A stretch of DNA of 64,000 nucleotides from CAXBMB01 sp052078155 (GTDB lineage Bacteria; Pseudomonadota; Alphaproteobacteria; Kiloniellales; DSM-21159): NCBI GenBank assembly GCA_052078155.1, contig JBQJBP010000001.1, positions 2,418,001 to 2,482,000 on the forward strand, read 5' to 3'. The notes below the pieces were generated by a model, which saw only the letters and a list, made by a program, of their open reading frames with translations, did not search any database and was not told where the DNA came from. Position numbers and translations under genes: made by a program. This document shows, piece by piece, positions 52,993 to 61,554 of this stretch; position 1 is the stretch's first letter; each line of letters starts with the position of its first letter.

Positions 52993-54156
52993 CTATTCTG
53001 GAGAAGAGCCCGGAGCTTTGGTCGGGTGCGGAGCCAGTTGCCGGGCCGGATCTTCTGCTTCTTCCAGCTGCAAGCCTTCAATGCGTTCCCCCCGTTTGCT
53101 GATTTTCTCGCTGGAAATGGCGATCAGGCGCAGGTCTTCCTCGGTTTGTCCGAAGTGGCGACGCAGCTTGCTGACCCGGTCATCCAGACGTTCCATATCC
53201 TTCAGAAGATCCCCGACCTCCTTCTGGATCACGCCGGCCTGCTCGCGCATGCGCACGTCTTTCAGCACGGCCCGGACGGTGTTCAGCGTTGCCATCAGCG
53301 TGGTGGGAGAAACGATCCAGACCCGGGCGCGATAAGAGTCCTCGACCACTTCCGGGAAATTCGCATGCAGCTCTGCATAAACAGCTTCGCTGGGCAGGAA
53401 AAGCAAAGCGGATTCCGCCGTTTCACCAGGCAGAATGTACTTCTCCTGAATGGCTTTTACATGCAATCCAACATCCCGCCGAAATGCCCGTCGGGCAGCG
53501 GTTTCTCCGTCCCCTGCCGCCGGTTCTGCCAGATCTCTATCCGGTGCCGGCCCAGACATCTGCCCCCCTCTGGAGACCTGCAAGGCGCGATAACTTTCCA
53601 GCGGAAACTTCGAGTCGATGACAATGGCGCCGGGCGGATTGGGCAGCTCCAGTACACAGTCCGCCCGCTTGCCGTTCCCCAGGGTTTTCTGAAAACTGTA
53701 GGCGCTGGGCGGCAGAATGGAGCTGACAATGTCATGCAGCTGCACTTCCCCAAACGCACCGCGGGCCTGTTTGTTGGAGAGGATGTCCTGCAAGCCGACC
53801 ACCTGGCTGGACAGTTCCGTTATGTTGGCCTGGGCCTTGTCGATCACCGCCAGGCGCTCACGCAGATCGGTCAGGGATTTGCCCTGCTTTTCCTGGGTTT
53901 CCTGAAGCCGGTCACTGACCTGCTTACCCAGATTGCCCAGCCGGTCCTCCAGTGTGCGCGACAGCGCCCGTTCCTGCTGGCGCAGATTGTCCTGAGTCTG
54001 ATTTTGCAAGGCCACCTGCAGCTCACTCAGCTGCCGCAACCGGGCATCCAGCTGCTGATAGTCCTGACCACCGCGGCGCAGGCTCAGAAGAAAGACCAGC
54101 ACCCCACCCAGCAGCAGAGCCGCCAGGGCCACCAGCAGAATTATCGGGTCCAGCAT
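52993..54156 (-). CDS. rmuC: DNA recombination protein RmuC
   Basis: 387 residues: N-terminal membrane helix (5-27), a long coiled coil (about 30-125), and the RmuC nuclease-like domain with GAFGEVQLHDIVSSILPP, IVIDSKFPLESY (PD-(D/E)xK-like core) and RRDVGLHVKAIQEKYI, then AVYAELHANFPEVVEDSYRARVWIVSPTTLMATLNTVRAVLKD. RmuC restrains rearrangements at inverted repeats. It diverges from def across 257 bases. Confidence 0.95.
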   Translation of the reverse strand: MLDPIILLVALAALLLGGVLVFLLSLRRGGQDYQQLDARLRQLSELQVALQNQTQDNLRQQERALSRTLEDRLGNLGKQVSDRLQETQEKQGKSLTDLRERLAVIDKAQANITELSSQVVGLQDILSNKQARGAFGEVQLHDIVSSILPPSAYSFQKTLGNGKRADCVLELPNPPGAIVIDSKFPLESYRALQVSRGGQMSGPAPDRDLAEPAAGDGETAARRAFRRDVGLHVKAIQEKYILPGETAESALLFLPSEAVYAELHANFPEVVEDSYRARVWIVSPTTLMATLNTVRAVLKDVRMREQAGVIQKEVGDLLKDMERLDDRVSKLRRHFGQTEEDLRLIAISSEKISKRGERIEGLQLEEAEDPARQLAPHPTKAPGSSPE

Positions 54157-54310
54157 CCCCGCCCCCTCTCAGTCCGTCTGTCCCTCTTTGTTCACAGCCA
54201 TCGGCCCTCACCCCATCAGTCCGCCACAACCTGCCGGACCTTTGCAGGCCCAAAGCAGTCCTGCCTTGCAGCCTCCTGCGGGTTCCCCGGCTTGACCTGA
54301 CCGAACCTTG

Positions 54311-54381
54311 CCCTTACCTAAGGGAGATAGCCGGGTTTTTTGAAAGCTTCAAAAACCCAACCCTTGGGAGCTTCAAGCTCC
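54311..54381 (+). promoter_or_regulatory. Three consecutive hairpins in the def leader
   Basis: CCCTT-ACCT-AAGGG (54311-54324); GGGTTTTTTGAA-AGC-TTCAAAAACCC (54333-54358, one bulged T); GGAGCTT-C-AAGCTCC (54367-54381). All lie within 105 bases upstream of the def start. The second is followed by no U-tract on the plus strand. They could be operator dyads or an RNA leader. Confidence 0.5.
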
Positions 54382-54413
54382 AGCCTTTGTGCAAAACAAG
54401 AGATTGCGACCCC

Positions 54414-54947
54414 ATGGCCGTTCTGCCCATCCTGACCGCTCCGGACCCTATCCTCAAGACTGTTGCCAAACCCGTCGACGCGGTTGACGAGACCATTCGG
54501 CAGCAGATGGAAGATATGCTGGAAACCATGTACGCCGCCCCCGGCATTGGTCTGGCGGCTCCCCAGGTTGGCATTCTCAACCGGGTGATCGTGCTGGACG
54601 TCTCCAAGGAAGACTCGGCGGATAAAGAACCGCTGCGCATGGCCAACCCGGAAATCACCTGGGTGTCTGACGACGACGCCTCTTATGAAGAAGGCTGCCT
54701 GTCCATTCCCGAACACTACAGCGATGTGGTGCGCCCGGCCTCGGTCAAGGTCAGCTATCTGGATGAGAACAACGCCCCGCAGGAAATCGAAGCCGATGGC
54801 TTGCTGGCGACCTGCCTGCAGCACGAAATTGACCATCTGGACGGCATCCTGTTCGTTGATCACATCACCGCGCTGAAACGCAACATGATCCTGCGCAAGC
54901 TGCTGAAGGCCAAGAAGCAGCACAACCTGCCCAGCTACGCTGCCTGA
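54414..54947 (+). CDS. def: Peptide deformylase
   Basis: 177 residues from the ATG at 54414. The three signature motifs are intact: GIGLAAPQVG (44-53), EGCLSIPE with metal ligand Cys95, and QHEIDHLDG with His137, Glu138 and His141. It removes the formyl group from nascent N-terminal Met. Followed by fmt, the reciprocal formylating enzyme, and truA, as in many alphaproteobacteria. Repeat copy F lies between def and fmt. Confidence 0.98.
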   Translation: MAVLPILTAPDPILKTVAKPVDAVDETIRQQMEDMLETMYAAPGIGLAAPQVGILNRVIVLDVSKEDSADKEPLRMANPEITWVSDDDASYEEGCLSIPEHYSDVVRPASVKVSYLDENNAPQEIEADGLLATCLQHEIDHLDGILFVDHITALKRNMILRKLLKAKKQHNLPSYAA

Positions 54948-55049
54948 TCACCGCCACCCCGCCCCGGGGTTCCGGCTTTTCGATAAGCTCACCGGCTGAC
55001 GAGACCTGAACCAAAGGGGTCGGTCATCGGACCGATAAGCCTGCGTGAA

Positions 55050-55186
55050 GCGGGACCCGTTTCGCTCAAGGTCCTTTGCGCTTGTAACCAGACCAGCCCT
55101 CCTCCTCCCGCCCGTTCGCTAGAGGTGAAGTTTCGCCTCTGGCTTTGTCACGAAGTGAGACGGCTTGAGGCGATTTGGCTCCAAAG
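55050..55186 (+). repeat. Dispersed MITE-like repeat, copy F (diverged)
   Basis: The CCTTTGCGCTTG stretch, the CGCTAGAGG/CCTCT positions, TTGTCACGAAGTGAGAC and GGCGATTTGGCTC keep the order of copies C and D, but the ends are decayed. It occupies most of the 279-base def-fmt gap. Confidence 0.7.
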
Positions 55187-55226
55187 CCCTGTTCCCCATC
55201 AAGAGCCTCGTGTTAGAACCCGGCCC

Positions 55227-56216
55227 ATGACAGACCACAGCACCTCCCCCACGCCGCTTTCGCCTTCGAAAAAACTGCGCCTGGCTTTCATGGGCACACC
55301 GGATTTCGCCGTTCCGACCTTGCTGGCCCTGGCAAAAGCCGGTCATGAGATCGTCTGCGTCTATTCACAACCCCCGCGACCAGCCGGACGCGGCCAGAAA
55401 GAACGGCTGAGCCCGGTCCACGCCGCCGCTGCCGAGCAGGGCTGGACAGTGCGGACTCCCAAAAGCCTGAAAAGTGACGAGGCGCAGCAGGAATTTGCAG
55501 AGCTGAATCTGGATGCCGCGGTGGTAGTGGCTTATGGCCTGATCCTGCCACAGGCCATTCTGGAAGCACCGCGCCTGGGCTGTTTGAATGTGCACGCGTC
55601 CCTGTTGCCGCGCTGGCGGGGCGCCGCGCCGTTGCAGCGGGCCATTCTGGCCGGCGATGCAGAAAGCGGTGTCACCATCATGCAGATGGACATCGGGCTG
55701 GATACCGGCGACATGCTGTCTGACCTGCGCGTACCGCTGACGGCAGACACCACCGGAGCCAGCCTGCATGACAGTCTGGCCGAAAAAGGGGCCCGGCTGC
55801 TGGTGCCGACCCTGTCCCGTCTGAATGCCGGTGAGATCACGGCCCGGCCACAGCCGGAAGAGGGCGTGACCTATGCGGCCAAACTGGAAAAATCAGAAGC
55901 CCGCCTGGATTGGTCCAAAAGCGCAGATGCGCTGGAGCGGCAGATCCGTGCTTTTACCCCCTGGCCCGGCAGTTACTTTGTCATCGGAAAGGAACGCATC
56001 AAGGTGCTGGAAGCTGAGCTGCTGTCCGGGCAAGGTTCGGCCGGACAGGTCCTTGATGATCAGCTGACGGTGGCCTGCGGGGAAGGTGCCCTGCGGCTCG
56101 TAACGGTTCAGCGGGCAGGCAAAGCCCCGATGAAAAGTGATGCCCTGCTGCGCGGCTTTGCCATACCGGCAGGCTCAGTCCTACCTCTCCCCCAACCTGC
56201 GCCCGCTGCTGAGTGA
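55227..56216 (+). CDS. fmt: Methionyl-tRNA formyltransferase
   Basis: 329 residues from the ATG at 55227. N-terminal Rossmann domain with RLAFMGTPDFAVPTLLAL; catalytic region LNVHASLLPRWRGAAPLQRAIL with the Asn-His pair; IMQMDIGLDTGDML; C-terminal OB-like domain from about 210. It formylates Met-tRNA for initiation, using 10-formyl-tetrahydrofolate. truA starts 10 bases after its stop. Confidence 0.97.
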   Translation: MTDHSTSPTPLSPSKKLRLAFMGTPDFAVPTLLALAKAGHEIVCVYSQPPRPAGRGQKERLSPVHAAAAEQGWTVRTPKSLKSDEAQQEFAELNLDAAVVVAYGLILPQAILEAPRLGCLNVHASLLPRWRGAAPLQRAILAGDAESGVTIMQMDIGLDTGDMLSDLRVPLTADTTGASLHDSLAEKGARLLVPTLSRLNAGEITARPQPEEGVTYAAKLEKSEARLDWSKSADALERQIRAFTPWPGSYFVIGKERIKVLEAELLSGQGSAGQVLDDQLTVACGEGALRLVTVQRAGKAPMKSDALLRGFAIPAGSVLPLPQPAPAAE

Positions 56217-56226
56217 CGCCCGCCAG

Positions 56227-57030
56227 ATGACTGCCGACCCGCAAAAACCCAACCCAGCTGCCTACCAGGCACCCTATCCTCTGCCGGAAGGAACCCACCG
56301 CTTTCGTCTGCTGATCGAGTATGACGGAGGCGCCTTTCAAGGGTGGCAACGGCAAAAAGACGGCCCGTCCGTGCAGCAGGCCCTGGAAGAAGCGGCGCAG
56401 AATCTGTCCAAGACTCCTCTGCTGGTGCAGGGCGCAGGGCGGACAGATACCGGCGTCCATGCCACCGGTCAGGTTGCCCATCTGGATCTGGACAGAGACA
56501 TCACCGCCGAAAAGCTGCAGCATGCGCTGAATTTTCATCTGCGCCCGGCACCGGTTTCTGTTCTGCAGGTAGAGCTGGTAGACGCAGACTTTCACGCCCG
56601 CTTCTCCGCAACGGGCCGAAAATACCTCTACCGGATCAATACACGCCGGGCGCCCCTGGCCCTGGATCTGGGCCGGGCCTGGGCCGTTCCCAGAGATCTG
56701 GATGTGGACGCCATGCAGGCCGGGGCCGATTATCTGATCGGCCATCACGATTTCACGTCTTTCCGGGCCTCCCATTGCCAGGCCAAAAGCCCGCTCAAGA
56801 CCCTGGATGTGCTGCGGGTCTCCCGCCAGGGCGACGAGATTCACATCATCGCCGAATCCCGGTCTTTCCTGCATCACCAGGTGCGCAACATGGTCGGCAC
56901 TCTGAAGATCGTCGGCGATGGCAAATGGGCACCGGAAGAAATCAAACGCATTCTTGAAGCAAAAGATCGCCGCGCCGCAGGTCCGACATCCCCGCCACAG
57001 GGGCTTTATCTGACCCATGTGGTCTATTGA
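56227..57030 (+). CDS. truA: tRNA pseudouridine(38-40) synthase TruA
   Basis: 267 residues from the ATG at 56227. Catalytic motif GAGRTDTGVHATGQVAH with Asp74; LLIEYDGGAFQGWQRQ at the start; SATGRKYLYRI and FLHHQVRNMVGTL are conserved. It isomerises uridines 38-40 in the anticodon arm. Cotranscribed with def-fmt by spacing. Confidence 0.97.
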   Translation: MTADPQKPNPAAYQAPYPLPEGTHRFRLLIEYDGGAFQGWQRQKDGPSVQQALEEAAQNLSKTPLLVQGAGRTDTGVHATGQVAHLDLDRDITAEKLQHALNFHLRPAPVSVLQVELVDADFHARFSATGRKYLYRINTRRAPLALDLGRAWAVPRDLDVDAMQAGADYLIGHHDFTSFRASHCQAKSPLKTLDVLRVSRQGDEIHIIAESRSFLHHQVRNMVGTLKIVGDGKWAPEEIKRILEAKDRRAAGPTSPPQGLYLTHVVY

Positions 57031-57187
57031 AAAAGACTGAGCAGAGCCTGTTCATAGATCTGCGGATCAGCGGGCCAGGGAATATGCAAAAGCGCGCCCG
57101 GCAACAAATTTCAATTTTCAGCAGGGCACACTTCAGTGTAGACCACAGACATGCCTTGGTGATCACTATGCCAGAAGAGACGAAGTT

Positions 57188-57805
57188 TTGACCTGGGTCG
57201 ATCTAAAACCAGCGTCCACCGTAACATTGGAACGCGCACTAGATCTCGTGCTGACGCAGACTGCAGCCAGTCTGATCAGCGGCTACATAGCCCTGACCAA
57301 GGAAAACAAGGGGGCGATCCCGTCGAAACAGCAGCTGGATATTGGCTGTTTTACCTACGCATTGCCCAACATCGTTCTTTTTGCCGTCAGCAAACCTGGT
57401 CAATGTCGGGTCAGGGTCATTGGTGAAAAACTGAAAAGCCATTCCGGTCTCAATACAACCGGTCGAAACTATTATGATTTCATCACGCCTGAACGGCGTC
57501 GGTCTTCCCAACAGGCAATGGAACTGCTGATCGACCGGCCTTGCGCCACCCGTGCGATCATCGAGCAGACACACGCAGACGGCCAGACAAGGGTCATAGA
57601 GGCTGTTGCCCTGCCCCTGATGTCAGATGAAGAAGGTGTGGACGGCTTTACCCTCTGTTGCGATCAGCGGATCGAGGATAATCCGCATCCGGATGAGGAG
57701 ATGGCGGCCCGAACCAACGCTCAGGTTCTGCGCAGAGACTGGATTGATCTTGGATTTGGCGTCCCGACAGACTTTTGCGACATCATCCCGGCAGACCGGT
57801 TTTGA
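57188..57805 (+). CDS. PAS_5-type domain protein
   Basis: 205 residues from a TTG at 57188; an ATG at 57169 is stopped after seven codons. The layout fits the alphaproteobacterial PAS_5 family: I-P-S-x-x-x-LDIGCFTYALPNIVLFAV, CRVRVIGEKLKSHSGLNTTGRNYYDF, then a strand-rich region (TRVIEAVALPLMSDEEGVDG). No output domain is attached. Members are small soluble sensors of unknown ligand. It converges on the TPR protein with 42 bases between. Start codon uncertain. Confidence 0.68.
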   Translation: MTWVDLKPASTVTLERALDLVLTQTAASLISGYIALTKENKGAIPSKQQLDIGCFTYALPNIVLFAVSKPGQCRVRVIGEKLKSHSGLNTTGRNYYDFITPERRRSSQQAMELLIDRPCATRAIIEQTHADGQTRVIEAVALPLMSDEEGVDGFTLCCDQRIEDNPHPDEEMAARTNAQVLRRDWIDLGFGVPTDFCDIIPADRF

Positions 57806-57847
57806 ACCCGCACTGCAGTTGATTAACGCAGAGGCGATATCGGGAGT

Positions 57848-58408
57848 TTACTGGGCTTTTTTCAGCGCCGTTTTCAGCAGCGTGTACTCTTCACAGCCGA
57901 AGAAGCAGATGGAATCCAGCTTGTCCAAATTCCCCTGGGCGGCGTCCAGATCCCCCAGTTTGATGAAGAGTTCGCCCTGATACTCCAGAGCGCCCTTGTG
58001 CTCGGGATCCAACGCCAGCGCCTTGTCATAGTTCTGACCGGCTTTGTCATACTGGCCCATCTTGCGATAGGCGAAGCCCAGATAGTTGTAGAGATCCGGG
58101 TCCTTGGGATTTTGCATCAGAAGATCACGCAGATCACCGATGGCCTCTTCGTAAGCGCCTTTGTCAATTTTGGCGACGGCCCCCTTCAGGTCGTTGTTGT
58201 AACCACTGTCGGCAGAGGTACCGGAGAAGAAGGTATCGCCATCACCACCACTGCCGCCGCTGCCCCCGCCGCCACCTGCTGCTGAGGCGTAGCTGGACAA
58301 AGCAACCAGAGCCAACACAACCAATGTCATCAGCAGAGCAATGGTGCCGATACGCGGGGTATGGCACTTGGACTGGCAGTTGGAGGGGGTCTTACCGTAT
58401 TGGCGCAT
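57848..58408 (-). CDS. Exported TPR-repeat protein with Gly-rich linker
   Basis: 186 residues from the ATG at 58408; ATGs at 58420 and 58438 are also possible and no clear ribosome site decides. A basic N-region and hydrophobic helix (about 22-41, GTIALLMTLVVLALVALSSY) form a signal or anchor, then a Gly/Ser-rich linker (45-57). Three TPR-like units follow (YEEAIGDLRDLLMQNPKDPD, YDKAGQNYDKALALDPEHKG, and one more). The end CFFGCEEYTLLKTALKKA carries a C-x3-C pair. Probably periplasmic, a scaffold; partner unknown. Confidence 0.75.
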   Translation of the reverse strand: MRQYGKTPSNCQSKCHTPRIGTIALLMTLVVLALVALSSYASAAGGGGGSGGSGGDGDTFFSGTSADSGYNNDLKGAVAKIDKGAYEEAIGDLRDLLMQNPKDPDLYNYLGFAYRKMGQYDKAGQNYDKALALDPEHKGALEYQGELFIKLGDLDAAQGNLDKLDSICFFGCEEYTLLKTALKKAQ

Positions 58409-58643
58409 GGATGATTCCATGATGGTTGAAACAGGCATCGGCTTTCCAGAAAGTGGGGCCTGTTCCCGACAATACAAGGGTAAAAAAGACTCTTACTTCA
58501 TAGCGTTATCGTGAAGAGCAACAGCGATCCATCAGGGTCAGACCACCCGGTTTCATAAAAAGACCCTGACAATCAGCAGGATACCGCCCGGACAGATGCC
58601 CAGCCGGAGGCAGGACAGAAAAATCAGCGGAGCCGGATCAGCG

Positions 58644-58784
58644 CAAGAGTCGCATTGATTTAAGCGGTCTCAATAAGTGAGAAGACTTGAAGCGTGAATG
58701 TTCCTCATTTCAACGTGCCAGAGGATGATTCACGGTTTGCTTTCAAACACCACGCGCTTCGAACCATAGGGATCATGCTCTAGG
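58644..58784 (-). repeat. Dispersed MITE-like repeat, copy G
   Basis: Inverted orientation: AAGAGTCGCATTGATTTAAG at the left edge, CTTGAAGCGTGAA, CCAGAGGATGATTCACGG in the middle, and GGGATCATGCTCTAGG at the right edge. Its outer TAG is the stop codon of the gene at 58780-59352. In the 371-base gap 58409-58779, the part left of this copy shows nothing else. Confidence 0.88.
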
Positions 58785-59352
58785 ACAAGGTTCCCTGCAG
58801 CAGTATGGAAACGGCAATTTCCAGAATCAGCGCGAGAAAGGTAATCCCGCCGGCCGCTATTCCGGAAATGCCCAGCATCAGGCGGGAGACCTGCCAGCAA
58901 TACCCCAGTACGGCCAGGGCGGCGAGCAGCTCGATAAACGCCGCACCGCCCTCCCCGATCAGGCCGCTGACCGACAAAAGAGCAATGGGCAGATACAAGG
59001 CAATGATAACGACCTGCGCCCAGTTAAAGGCCGTGATGAAGCGCCAGACCTGTTGCTGTCGCCCCATGGGTTCTGCCAGCTGGATCATCACCACTGGAAA
59101 GGCTGCCCAGGTGATGACGTAGGCCAGGAAGTGCAACAGCATCATATCCAGGCTGTCGATGGCCTCCCCCCGACCGGGAAGGAACAACAACAGCAGATGA
59201 CCGGGCGCCACCAGCACGGCTGCAAAAAAGGAACGCCAGCAGGTGGCTTTGTCAGCACCGAAATAACCGGCGGCCTGGGCATCACCAAAGATCAACCGCC
59301 AGGAGCCGTAAAGCGCATAGAGAATCTCCCGTGAAGACGGAACAAATGCCAC
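58780..59352 (-). CDS. Integral membrane protein, Yip1-like, unknown function
   Basis: 190 residues from a GTG at 59352 with GGGGAGAG 8 bases upstream; the frame extends to a TTG at 59415 without a ribosome site. Five predicted helices, with REILYALYGSWRLIFGDAQAAGYF at the N-terminus and PVVMIQLAEPMGRQQQVWRFITAFNW in the middle, resembling small Yip1/DUF1282-like proteins of alphaproteobacteria. Its stop codon is inside repeat copy G. Upstream, 59353-59642 holds no feature I can name. Confidence 0.7.
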   Translation of the reverse strand: MAFVPSSREILYALYGSWRLIFGDAQAAGYFGADKATCWRSFFAAVLVAPGHLLLLFLPGRGEAIDSLDMMLLHFLAYVITWAAFPVVMIQLAEPMGRQQQVWRFITAFNWAQVVIIALYLPIALLSVSGLIGEGGAAFIELLAALAVLGYCWQVSRLMLGISGIAAGGITFLALILEIAVSILLQGTLS

Positions 59353-59642
59353 GGTACCAGCTCTCCCCAAAAACCTTCTCAAAGCTGCCGCAAACAGCGG
59401 CTGAGATCCCGACAACCCGGCATTTCAGGAAATCAGGACCCCCCGCTACCTGATGAAGCCACAGCGCACCAAAAGCAATCACGCGCCAGAGCCCAATCGC
59501 TTTCCGCAGACTGGCAATGTGACGACGCTTGAAGCGTGAAGCCTGATCCGGTCAATGTTATCGCGGAAAGAACAACGGTACACCCATTAAGATGCCGCTG
59601 CGTCTTTTTGCTGGGCAGGACCTCGGATGAGACAATCTCAGG

Positions 59643-60419
59643 TCAGAAAGCCGCACGGGGATCCAGCAGCCGGTCTGAAAAGGCGCGCGGTTGCAGACCG
59701 GACTGGAACCAGGAAACGAAGCTGTAGATGGAGTAAACCGGCACGCCAAAGGCCTCCCGTAGGTCAGCGGCATAGGGAACCATATTGGTGCATTCCAATA
59801 CAAAGGCCCCCACCTCAGGATGGTCCTGTCGCATGCGCGCCCCGGCGGCCAGCAGGTCCTGCCGGGCCAGGGTGACATTCAGCGCTTCCTCATCGTCGAG
59901 GATGGCCCGGGTAAACTCCTGGCCCTGGTCGGTGCCAACAATGGGGGTGGTAACATCCACCCCAGCCAACTGCAGGTGTTTTTCGCTCAGAGAGTTTTCT
60001 GAGATGGTCAGAATGCCAACCTTCTGTCCTGGCGGCAGCAAGCGCTCCACAAAGGGAACCTGCATCAGGGAAGAGGTGGCCACCGGCACCCCGCAGGCCT
60101 CTGCCAGTTCCGCCTGAAAGAGGGACAGAAACCCGCAGTTGGTGGTGATGCCATCCACACCATCAGCCACCAGATCTCTGGCAGCTTCGATGAAGGCATC
60201 CAGCAGACCTTCAGCCCCCTGTCGAACCACCTTATCCGGCGATGCCCCGCGCACCACCCGGTAAAGAACGGGAAAGGGCCAGGTTCCGGCGTTGCCAATG
60301 TCTCCTGGAATGCGGGGGAAGCGGGTTTCAAGCATCAGGATGCCGACAGCGGCCCCGTAAACGGTCTTGCCGCCCCGGGCGATGACGTGCGCGCTGCTGT
60401 TTGGATGGGAAGAGGACAT
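59643..60419 (-). CDS. Aspartate/glutamate racemase-superfamily protein
   Basis: 258 residues. Two half-domains each carry the catalytic Cys motif of the fold: GITTNCGFLSL and VLECTNMVPYAADL. GILMLETRFPRIPGDIGNAGTWPFPV at the start is shared with a group of uncharacterised racemase-like proteins in amino-acid catabolic loci. It could racemise an amino acid or hydantoin, or act as a decarboxylase. The GntR regulator lies 56 bases upstream on the same strand. Confidence 0.82.
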   Translation of the reverse strand: MSSSHPNSSAHVIARGGKTVYGAAVGILMLETRFPRIPGDIGNAGTWPFPVLYRVVRGASPDKVVRQGAEGLLDAFIEAARDLVADGVDGITTNCGFLSLFQAELAEACGVPVATSSLMQVPFVERLLPPGQKVGILTISENSLSEKHLQLAGVDVTTPIVGTDQGQEFTRAILDDEEALNVTLARQDLLAAGARMRQDHPEVGAFVLECTNMVPYAADLREAFGVPVYSIYSFVSWFQSGLQPRAFSDRLLDPRAAF

Positions 60420-60475
60420 TGAAAAAACCTGTTGCTGATCCGTTACCGCTAAACCTACTGGGGGAAACCTGCCTG

Positions 60476-61198
60476 TTACTCTGGCTGAACCGGCACATAG
60501 AGGCGGGAGAAGCCTTCGCGGACTGCCTGGGTGATCTGGTCCTGACGCTTAGCGATATGATCCCTCAGGATCTGCGCGGCCGCATCAGCATTGCGTTGCC
60601 GCAAGGCAGCCAGAAGGTTCCGGTGTTCTGATTGAGTTTCGCTGCGCCGCCGTTCCATATCAATCCAGCGCACAAAACGGATTCTTGTGTTGAGGTTGTG
60701 CAGAATGCGCAGCATTTCCCGGTTGCCACTGGCAGCAATCAGCTGTTCATGGAAGTACTCGTCATAGTCCACCAGAACCCGAGGGTCCTGGGCCGCATCC
60801 CCCGGTTTGGTGCGATCTAAAAAGGTTTCCAGCTCATCCAGGGTCTGATCACTGATCTGATGGCAGGCCAGTCTGATCGCCGCTTCTTCCAGAGCCGCCC
60901 GGGTCTGGTAGAGATCAAAAATCTCTTTCGGGTCCAATTGGCGACAAAAGAACCCGCGCCCCTTTTCAAACACCAGCAAGCCTTCAGAGGTCAGGCGATT
61001 CAGCGCCTCGCGCAAAGGGGTGCGACTGGCCCCCAACTGCTTTGCCAGGGTCACCTCATTGACCCGTTCACCAGGTTTGAGGTCGAAGCCCACGGCCATG
61101 GATTTCACGGACTCATAAAGCCTATCGACCTGAGAGCCACCGTCCGGGTTCCGAGGTTTGCCTGCCCCATCGAGCACAGAAGTATCTGTCTGATTCAT
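60476..61198 (-). CDS. GntR-family regulator, FCD type, divergent from ThDP enzyme
   Basis: 240 residues. N-terminal winged HTH: FDLKPGERVNEVTLAKQLGASRTPLREALNRLTSEGLL (about 38-75). FCD ligand domain with YDEYFHEQLIAASGN and TQSEHRNLLAAL supplying metal-site Asp and His residues. It is divergent from the ThDP-dependent enzyme and co-oriented with the racemase-like gene. A candidate operator (61371-61386) lies in between. Local control of the catabolic locus is inferred. Confidence 0.92.
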   Translation of the reverse strand: MNQTDTSVLDGAGKPRNPDGGSQVDRLYESVKSMAVGFDLKPGERVNEVTLAKQLGASRTPLREALNRLTSEGLLVFEKGRGFFCRQLDPKEIFDLYQTRAALEEAAIRLACHQISDQTLDELETFLDRTKPGDAAQDPRVLVDYDEYFHEQLIAASGNREMLRILHNLNTRIRFVRWIDMERRRSETQSEHRNLLAALRQRNADAAAQILRDHIAKRQDQITQAVREGFSRLYVPVQPE

Positions 61199-61370
61199 AG
61201 AGATAACACCAATGGACTACCTGACTGTTGTGTCTGTCGCTTCAAAAAGAAACGCCGTTTTTCTGCTGTCCGCTGGCCCGAACTGCTCACCGGCATTCAG
61301 GGGTCCGCAGCCTTCTGACAGGGTTCCTTTCTACTTGCGCCCTTTTAAGGCGCTTGACAAGCATAACAGA

Positions 61371-61386
61371 ATACAAAATTGTATAC
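61371..61386. promoter_or_regulatory. Candidate GntR operator
   Basis: ATACAAAATTGTATAC contains ATACAA and TTGTAT arms separated by AA, like the short dyads bound by FCD-type GntR proteins. It lies 173 bases upstream of the GntR start and 169 upstream of the ThDP-enzyme start, next to a TTGACA hexamer at 61354-61359. Confidence 0.55.
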
Positions 61387-61432
61387 AGCGTGATATTCAG
61401 TAAACTCACGCCGATGTTCCCCACGGTCCCCA

Positions 61433-61523
61433 AGAGAATGATGGGTTTGGTTAGAAGCGCTTTGCTGCGCTTGGAACCCAACCGTGTGTCAGCCTCTAAC
61501 ACCTTGAAAAGCGGCCAAACGCC
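61433..61523 (+). repeat. Dispersed MITE-like repeat, copy H (3'-truncated)
   Basis: AGAGAATGATGGGTTTGGTT, AGAAGCGCTTTGCTGCGCTT and CAGCCTCTAACACCTTGAAA follow the consensus order, but the right-hand ~50 bases are missing. It ends about 30 bases before the ThDP-enzyme start, inside its probable 5' leader. Together with the operator it accounts for the 356-base gap 61199-61554. Confidence 0.82.
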
Positions 61524-61554
61524 CCTTTCCAGGCACAGTAGAAAGCAAGCGTTC

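Noticed and set aside
53026..54300. 424-codon plus-strand frame antisense to rmuC
   Set aside because: rmuC on the minus strand is certain. The antisense product is Gln/Pro/Leu-rich shadow sequence.
59521..59575. Possible ninth copy or fragment of the dispersed repeat (GCTTGAAGCGTGAA)
   Set aside because: Only a 14-base match to copy G with no flanking consensus; too short to claim.
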